Source: Nomia melanderi
Taxonomy: Eukaryota > Arthropoda > Insecta > Hymenoptera > Halictidae
Reading direction: 5' to 3'
Assembly: GCF_051020985.1 (NCBI RefSeq)
Contig: NW_027475133.1
Span: 3,844,001-3,908,000 of the forward strand
DNA length: 64,000 nt
Below, in pieces: positions 58,652 to 64,000 of the stretch. Each line of letters begins with the position of its first letter. Positions within the stretch are counted from its first letter, which is position 1. Under the pieces are notes generated by a model. The model saw only the letters and a program-made list of their open reading frames with translations, made no database searches and was not told the DNA's origin. A program made the position numbers and the translations under genes.

Positions 58652-58826
58652 GGTGCTATTAGAGATAGCGCAATAAACCAAAGTGAATTGTCTGCAAGAG
58701 GCCCTGGCGCATGATTCTGTGCAGCGGGAACGACCTCGGACCACCAGGGGCCGAGAAAACCACCGACACATGGGGCCGCACTCCCAAGGTCATGTAAAAA
58801 CCCAGGATGTATCTGATGATATCTCG
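58652..58826 (+). repeat. Type E monomer, copy 2
   Basis: Same right module as 57252 at +1400. Its left half reads CTGCAAGAGG with GCGCATGATTC. Confidence 0.87.
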
Positions 58827-59001
58827 GGTGCTATTAGAGATAGCGCAATAAACCAAAGTGAATTATCTGCAGGAGTCCCTGGCGCATGCATCTGTGCAGC
58901 GGGAACTACCTCGGACCACCAGGGGTCGAGAAAACCACCGTCTCATGGGGCCGGACACTCAGGGTCAGGGAAAAGTCAAATATATATCTGGTGATATCTC
59001 G

Positions 59002-59176
59002 GGTGCTATTAGAGATAGCGCAATAAACCAAAGTGAATTGTCTGCAAGAGGCCCTGGCGCATGATTCTGTGCAGCGGGAACGACCTCGGACCACCAGGAG
59101 CCGAGAAAATTACAGATATTCGGAATCCGTCACCCAAGGTCATGTAATAATCCAGCATATATCTGGTGATATCTCG
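59002..59176 (+). repeat. Type D2 monomer, TAATAATCC variant; block 59110-59156
   Basis: The block reads TCATGTAATAATCC and the core has CCAGGAGCCG. The left half is the ordinary GAATTGTCTGCAAGAGG with ATGATTC, not the D1 or GCCGCAGG type. Confidence 0.9.
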
Positions 59177-59526
59177 GGTGCTATTAGAGATAGCCCAATA
59201 AACCAAAGTGAATTATCTGCAGGAGGCCCTGGCGCATGAATCTGTTCAGCGGGAACGACCTCGGATCACCAGGGTCCGAGAAAACCACCGTCTCATGGGG
59301 CCGGACACTCAGGGTCGGCGAAAAATCCAATATATATCGGGTGATATCTCCGGTGCTATTATCGATAGCGCAATAAACCAAAGTGAATTATCTGCAGGAG
59401 GCCAGGGCGCATGAATCTGTGCAGCGGGATCGACCTCGGACCACCAGGGGCCGAGAAAATCAAAGTCTCATGGGGCCGGACTGTCAGGGTCAGGGAAAAA
59501 TCCAATATATATCTCGTGATATCTCG

Positions 59527-59701
59527 GGTGCTATTAGCGATAGCTCAATAAATCAACGTGAATTATCTGCAGGGGACCCTGTCGCATGAATCTGTGCAGC
59601 GGGAACGACCTCGGACCACCAGGGGCCGAGAAAACCACCGTCTCATGGGGCCGGACACTCAGGGTCATGTAAGAATCCAGCATATATCTGGTGATATCTC
59701 G
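59527..59701 (+). repeat. Hybrid monomer: ordinary to base ~138, D2 after
   Basis: Ordinary CCACCGTCTCATGGGGCCGG and CACTCAGGG continue directly into TCATGTAAGAATCCAGCAT, the 3' part of D2. The switch is at GGTCA, which ordinary and D monomers share. It shows exchange in the opposite sense to the 44,118 and 50,597 hybrids. Confidence 0.85.
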
Positions 59702-60576
59702 GGTGCTATTAGAGATAGCGCAATAAACCAAAGTGCATTGTCTGTAGAAGGCCCTGGCGCATGAATCTGTGCGGCGGGAACGACCTCTGACCACCAGGGG
59801 CCGAGAAAACCACCGTCTCATGGGGCCGGACACACAGGGTCAGGGGAAAAGCCAATAAATATCTGGTGATATCTCGGGTGCTATTAGAGATTGCGCAATA
59901 AACCGAAGTGAATTATCTGCAGGAGGCCCTGGCGCATGCATCTGTGCAGCGGGAACGACGTCGGACCACCAGGGGCCGAGAAAACAACCGTCTCATGGGG
60001 CCGGACACTCAGGGTCAGGGAAAAATCCAATATATATCTGGTGATATCTTGGTTGCTATTAGAGATAGCGCAATAAACCAAAGTGAATTATCTGCAGGAG
60101 GCCCTGGCGCATGCATGTGTGCAGCGGGAACGACCTCCGACCACCAGGGGCCGACACAACCACCGTCTCATGGGACCGGACACTCAGGGTCAGGGAAAAA
60201 TCCGATATATATGTGGTGATATCTCGGGTGCTATTACAGATAGCCCAATAAATCAATGTGTATTTTCTGTAGGAGGCCCTGGCGCATGAATCTGTGCAGC
60301 GGCAACGACCTCGGACCACCAGGGGCCGAGAAAACCACCGTCTCATGGGGCCGGACACTCAGGGTCAGGGAAAAATAAAATATATATCTGGTGGTATCTT
60401 GGGTGCTATTACAGATAGCGCAATAAACCAAAGTGCATTGCATGTAGGAGGCCCTGGCGCATGAACCTGTGCAGCGGGAACGACCTTGGACCACCAGGGT
60501 CCGAGAAAACCACCGTCTCATGGGGCCGGACACTCAGGGTCGGCGAAAAATCCAATATATATCTGGTGATATCTCG

Positions 60577-60751
60577 GGTGCTATTAGAGATAGCGCAATA
60601 AACCAAAGTGAATTGTCTGCAAGAGGCCCTGGCGCATGATTCTGTGCAGCGGGAACGACCTCGGACCACCAGGGGCCGAGAAAACCACCGACACATGGGG
60701 CCGCTCTCCAAAGGTCATGTAAAAACCCAGGATGTATCTGATGATATCTCG
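60577..60751 (+). repeat. Type E monomer, copy 3
   Basis: Same right module as 58652 but with CCGCTCTCCAAAGGTCATG. The following monomer start differs (TTAGAGAGAGC, AATAAACAAAAG). Confidence 0.85.
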
Positions 60752-61276
60752 GGTGCTATTAGAGAGAGCGCAATAAACAAAAGTGCATTGTCTGTAGGTG
60801 GCACTGGCGAGTGAATCTGTGCAGCGGGAACGACCTCGGACCACCAGGGGCCGAGAAAACCAAAGTCTCATGGGGCCGGACACTCAGGGTCGGCGAAAAA
60901 TCCAATATATATCTGGTGATATCTCGGGTGCTATTAGAGATAGCGCAATAAACCAAAGTGAATTATCTGCAGGAGTCCCTGGCGCATGCATCTGTGCAGC
61001 GGGAACTACCTCGGACCACCAGGGGTCGAGAAAACCACCGTCTCATGGGGCCGGACACTCAGGGTCAGGGAAAAGTCAAATATATATCTGGTGATATCTC
61101 GGGTGCTATTAGAGATAGCGCAATAAACCAAAGTGAATTATGTGCAGGAGGCCCTGGCGCATGAATCTGTGTAGCGGGAACGACCTCCGACCACCAGGGG
61201 GCGAGAAAACCACCGTCTCATGGGGCCGGACTGTGGGGGTCAGGGAAAAATCCACTATATATCTGGTGATATCTCG

Positions 61277-61451
61277 GGGGCTATTAGATATAGCGCGATA
61301 AATCAAATTGCATTGTCTGCAGGAAGCCCTGGCGCATGATTCTGTGCAGCGGGAACGACCTCGGACCACCAGGAGCCGAGAAAATTACAGATATTCGGAA
61401 TCCGTCACCCAAGGTCATGTAATAATCCAGCATATATCTGGTGATATCTCG
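61277..61451 (+). repeat. Type D2 monomer, TAATAATCC variant; block 61385-61431
   Basis: Partner of 59002 at +2275 in the right half. The left half differs (GGGGCTATTAGATATAG, GCGCGATAAATC, CTGCAGGAAGC), so left and right modules have separate histories here. Confidence 0.9.
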
Positions 61452-61976
61452 GGTGCTATTAGAGATAGCCCAATAGACCAAAGTGAATTATCTGCAGGAG
61501 GCCCTGGCGCATGAATCTGTTCAGCGGGAACGACCTCGGATCACCAGGGTCCGAGAAAACCACCGTCTCATGGGGCCGGACACTCAGGGTCGGCGAAAAA
61601 TCCAATATATATCGGGTGATATCTCCGGTGCTATTATCGATAGCGCAATAAACCAAAGTGAATTATCTGCAGGAGGCCAGGGCGCATGAATCTGTGCAGC
61701 GGGAACGACCTCGGACCACCAGGGGGCGAGAAAACCACCGTCTCATAGGGCCGGACTGTCGGGGTCAGGGAAAAATCCAATATATATCTGGTGATATCTC
61801 GGGTGCTATTACAGATAGCGCAATAAATCAAAGTGCATTGTCTGTAGGAGGCCCAGGCGAATGAATCTGTGCAGCGGGAACGACCTCGGACCACCAGAGG
61901 CCGGGAAAACCACAGTCTCATGGGGCCGGACACTCAGGGTCAGGGGAAAATTCAATATATATCTGGTGATAGCTCG

Positions 61977-62151
61977 GGTGCTATTAGAGATAGCGCAATA
62001 AATCAAAGTGCATTGTCTGTAGGAGGCACTGGCGAATGAATCTGTGCCGCAGGAACGACCTCGGACCACCAGTGGCCGAGAAAATTACAGATATTCGGAA
62101 TCCGTCACCCAAGGTCATGTAAAAATCCAGCATATATCTGGTGATATCTCG
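61977..62151 (+). repeat. Type D2 monomer; block 62085-62131
   Basis: It has the GGCACTGGCGAATGAATC, GTGCCGCAGG and CCAGTGGCCG left half of 34140 and 54625. It is the only such copy in delta besides 63552. Confidence 0.9.
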
Positions 62152-62326
62152 GGTGCTATTACAGATAGCGCAATAAACCAAAGTGCATTGTCTGTAGGAG
62201 GCCCTGGCGCATGAATCTGGGCAGCGGGAACGACGTCGGACCACCAGGGGACGAGAAAATCACCGTCTCATGGAGCCGGACACTCAGGGTCAGGGAAAAA
62301 TCCAATATATATCTGGTGATATCTCG

Positions 62327-63551
62327 GGTGCTATTACAGATAGCGCAATAAACCAAAGTGCACTGCCTGTAGGAGGCCCTGGCGCATGAATCTGGGCAGC
62401 GGGAACGACCTCGGACCACCAGGGGCCGAGAAAACCACCGTCTCATGGGTCCGGATACTCAGGGTCAGGGGAAAATCCAATATATATCTGGTGATATCTC
62501 GGGTGCTATTACAGATAGCGCAATAAATCAAAGTGCATTGTCTGTAGGAGGCCCAGGCGAATGAATCTGTGCAGCGGGAACGACCTCGGACCACCAGAGG
62601 CCGAGAAAACCACCGTCTCATGGGTCCGGACACTCAGGGTCAGGGGAAAATCCAATATATATCTGGTGATATCTCGGGTGCTATTAGAGATAGCGCAATA
62701 AACCAAAGTGAATTATCTGCAGGAGGCCCTGGTGCATGCATCTGTGCAGCGGGAACGACCTCGGACCACCAGGGGCCGAGAAAACCACCGTCTCATTGGT
62801 CCGGACACTCAGGGTCAGGGGAAAATCCAATATATATCTGGTTATATCTCTGTTGCTATTACAGATAGCGCAATGAACCAAAGTGCATTGTCTGTAGGAG
62901 GCCCTTGCGAATGAATCTGTGCCGCAGGAACGACCTCGGACCACCAGTTCCCGAGAAAACCACCGTCTCATGGGTCCGGACACTCAGGGTCAGGGGAAAA
63001 CCCAATATATATCTGGTGATATCTCGGGTTCTATTACAGATAGCGCAATAAACCAAAGTGCATTGTCTGTAGGAGGCCCTGGCGCATGAATCTGGGCAGC
63101 GGGAACGACCTCGGACCACCAGGGGCCGAGAAAACCACCGTCTCATGGGTCCGGATACTCTGGGTCAGGGGAAAATCCAATATATATCTGGTGATATCTC
63201 GGGTGCTATTACAAATAGCGCAATAAATCAAAGTGCATTGTCTGTAGGAGGCCCAGGCGAATGAATCTGTGCAGCGGGAACGACCTCGGACCACCAGAGG
63301 CCGAGAAAACCACCGTCTCATGGGTCCGGACACTCAGGGTCAGGGGAAAATCCAATATATATCTGGTGATATCTCGGGTGCTATTAGAGATAGCGCAATA
63401 AACCAAAGTGAATTATCTGCAGGAGGCCCTGGTGCATGCATCTGTGCACCGGGAACGACCTCGGACCACCAGGGGCCGAGAGAACCACCGTCTCATGGGT
63501 CCGGACACTCAGGGTCAGGGGAAAATCCAATATATATCTGGTGATATCTCG
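62327..63551 (+). repeat. 4-monomer HOR, 700 bp, about 1.75 copies
   Basis: Copy 1 is 62,327-63,026 and copy 2 is 63,027-63,551. Shared tags are GAATCTGGGCAGC with TCATGGGTCCGGATAC; GGCCCAGGCGAATG with CCAGAGGCCG; and a type C monomer with CCTGGTGCATGC. The fourth monomers differ: CCCTTGCGAATG with GCCGCAGG and CCAGTTCCCG at 62,852, and a D2 monomer at 63,552. Copy 2 ends where the D block begins. Confidence 0.85.
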
Positions 63552-63726
63552 GGTGCTATTACAGATAGCGCAATAAATCAAAGTGCAATGTCTGTAGGAG
63601 GCACTGGCGAATGAATCTGTGCCGCAGGAACGATCTCGGACCACCAGTGGCCGAGAAAATTACAGATATTCGGAATCCGTCAACCAAGGTCATGTAAAAA
63701 TCCAGCAAATATCTGGTGATATCTCG
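63552..63726 (+). repeat. Type D2 monomer; block 63660-63706
   Basis: Last D copy in the window. Private changes: CGTCAACCAAGG for CGTCACCCAAGG and CCAGCAAATATC for CCAGCATATATC. The following monomer starts GGTGATATTAGAG. Confidence 0.9.
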
Positions 63727-64000
63727 GGTGATATTAGAGATAGCGCAATAAACCAAAGTGCATTGTCTGTAGGAGGCCCTGGCGCATGAATCTGGGCAGC
63801 GGGAACGACCTCGGACCGCCAGGTGCCGAGAAAACCACCGACTCACGGGGCCGGACACTCAGGGTCAGGGGAAAATCCAATATATATCTGGTGATATCTC
63901 GGGTGCTATTAGAGATAGCGCAATAAACCAAAGTGAATTATCTGCAGGAGGCCCTGGCGCATGCATCTGTGCAGCGGGAACGACCTCGGGCCACCAGGGG

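Larger units (their letters stand above)
1..64000. repeat. Satellite DNA array, 175-bp monomer, 365 complete copies
   Basis: Landmarks such as GATATCTCGG, CAGCGGGAACGACCTCGG and CCAGGGGCCGAG recur every 175 bases across the whole window on the + strand. The cumulative drift is only +26 bases over 64 kb: eleven 177-bp, five 176-bp and one 174-bp monomers, with 348 of exactly 175 bp. No base lies outside the array and no monomer is inverted. Consensus composition by my count is 93 G+C of 175, with nine CpGs. Reading frames of 60-117 codons recur on both strands, but they shift frame each monomer (175 is 3x58+1) and end at stops built into the repeat. Unit length and HOR structure fit a centromeric or pericentromeric satellite; that location is inference. 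The family is not one I can name. Alpha satellite (~171 bp) and the frog centromere repeat (~174 bp) are length analogues only. Confidence 0.99.
57077..64000 (+). repeat. Block delta, divergent monomers with short HORs
   Basis: About 39.5 monomers with few long matches to the rest of the window. Local repeats: 57,252-57,660 and 58,652-59,060 (+1400); 58,852 onward and 60,952 onward (+2100); 59,070-59,420 and 61,345-61,695 (+2275); 62,327-63,026 and 63,027-63,551 (+700, four monomers). Marks common here and rare elsewhere are CAGGGGACCCTGTCGC, GGTCGGCGAAAA, TCATGGGTCCGG and CCAGGAGCCG. The window ends inside a type C monomer. Confidence 0.82.

Noticed and set aside
1..64000. Hundreds of open reading frames of 60-117 codons on both strands, with recurring peptides such as MNYLQEALAHESVQRERP and MSGPMRLWFSRPLVVRG.
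   Set aside because: They are translations of the repeat. The unit is not a multiple of three, so the frame rotates each monomer; ends are set by built-in TGA and TAA; single substitutions create and remove starts and stops freely. No codon signal, promoter or splice structure supports them.
1..64000. CRISPR array.
   Set aside because: The units are 175 bp of continuous homology with no short palindromic repeat and no unique spacers. No cas-like gene is present.
1..64000. CENP-B box (TTCG, four bases, A, two bases, CGGG).
   Set aside because: CGGG in the core is preceded by CTGTGCAG, not by the required TTCGNNNNANN. TTCG in type D is followed by GAATCCGTCAC. I found no match on either strand of the consensus or type D.

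Overview
The whole 64,000-base window is one uninterrupted tandem satellite array. The unit is a 175-bp monomer, always in the same head-to-tail orientation: 365 complete copies, then the first 99 bases of a 366th at the right edge. I find no gene, RNA gene, transposon, CRISPR array, unique spacer, inversion or flanking single-copy sequence. Every open reading frame is a by-product of the repeat. By landmark spacing, 348 of the 365 monomers are exactly 175 bp; eleven are 177, five are 176 and one is 174. The organism must be a eukaryote: a unit of near-nucleosomal length, higher-order repeats (HORs), long segmental copies and no coding sequence are the hallmarks of centromeric or pericentromeric heterochromatin. 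The species cannot be read from this sequence. The monomer consensus is about 53% G+C with nine CpGs (observed/expected about 0.74 by my count), so it is neither AT-rich nor strongly CpG-depleted.

Phase convention: monomer base 1 is the first G of GGTGCTATTA, so window base 1 is monomer base 1. Bases 1-60 form a left module with recurring alleles: A (T27, C35, G39, T44), B (A35, A39, C44, which makes a PstI site), C (TGCATC in place of TGAATC near base 61) and F (a TTATATTAC start). Bases 60-105 are the most conserved core. Bases 105-157 form a right module, including a strikingly different block (type D, 18 full copies). Left and right modules are reassorted between monomers.

Layout: 1-4375, A-rich monomers with block alpha at 1-1600. 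4376-7177, first H9 cassette (nine monomers led by a 177-bp anchor) and seven more monomers. 7178-9102, second alpha block. 9103-18660, nearly three copies of a 19-monomer, 3327-bp HOR. 18661-22236, a 9-monomer tandem duplication. 22237-28900, nested 10-, 22- and 23-monomer repeats. 28900-32387, block beta. 32388-38515, block gamma, including an 8/7-monomer duplication and a three-copy dimer. 38516-42890, a mosaic of pieces from elsewhere. 42891-49194, an H9 cassette and block beta-prime. 49195-52348, two 1577-bp H9 copies. 52349-57076, block gamma-prime. 57077-64000, block delta, more divergent monomers with short local HORs (700, 1400 and 2275 bp).

The window records array turnover: single-monomer deletions by unequal exchange inside the core/right module, tandem duplications of 350 to 3850 bp, and copied segments 16.8 and 20.5 kb apart. 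The most unusual element is the type D block: about half its first 30 bases differ from the consensus, with no length change, inside otherwise ordinary monomers.
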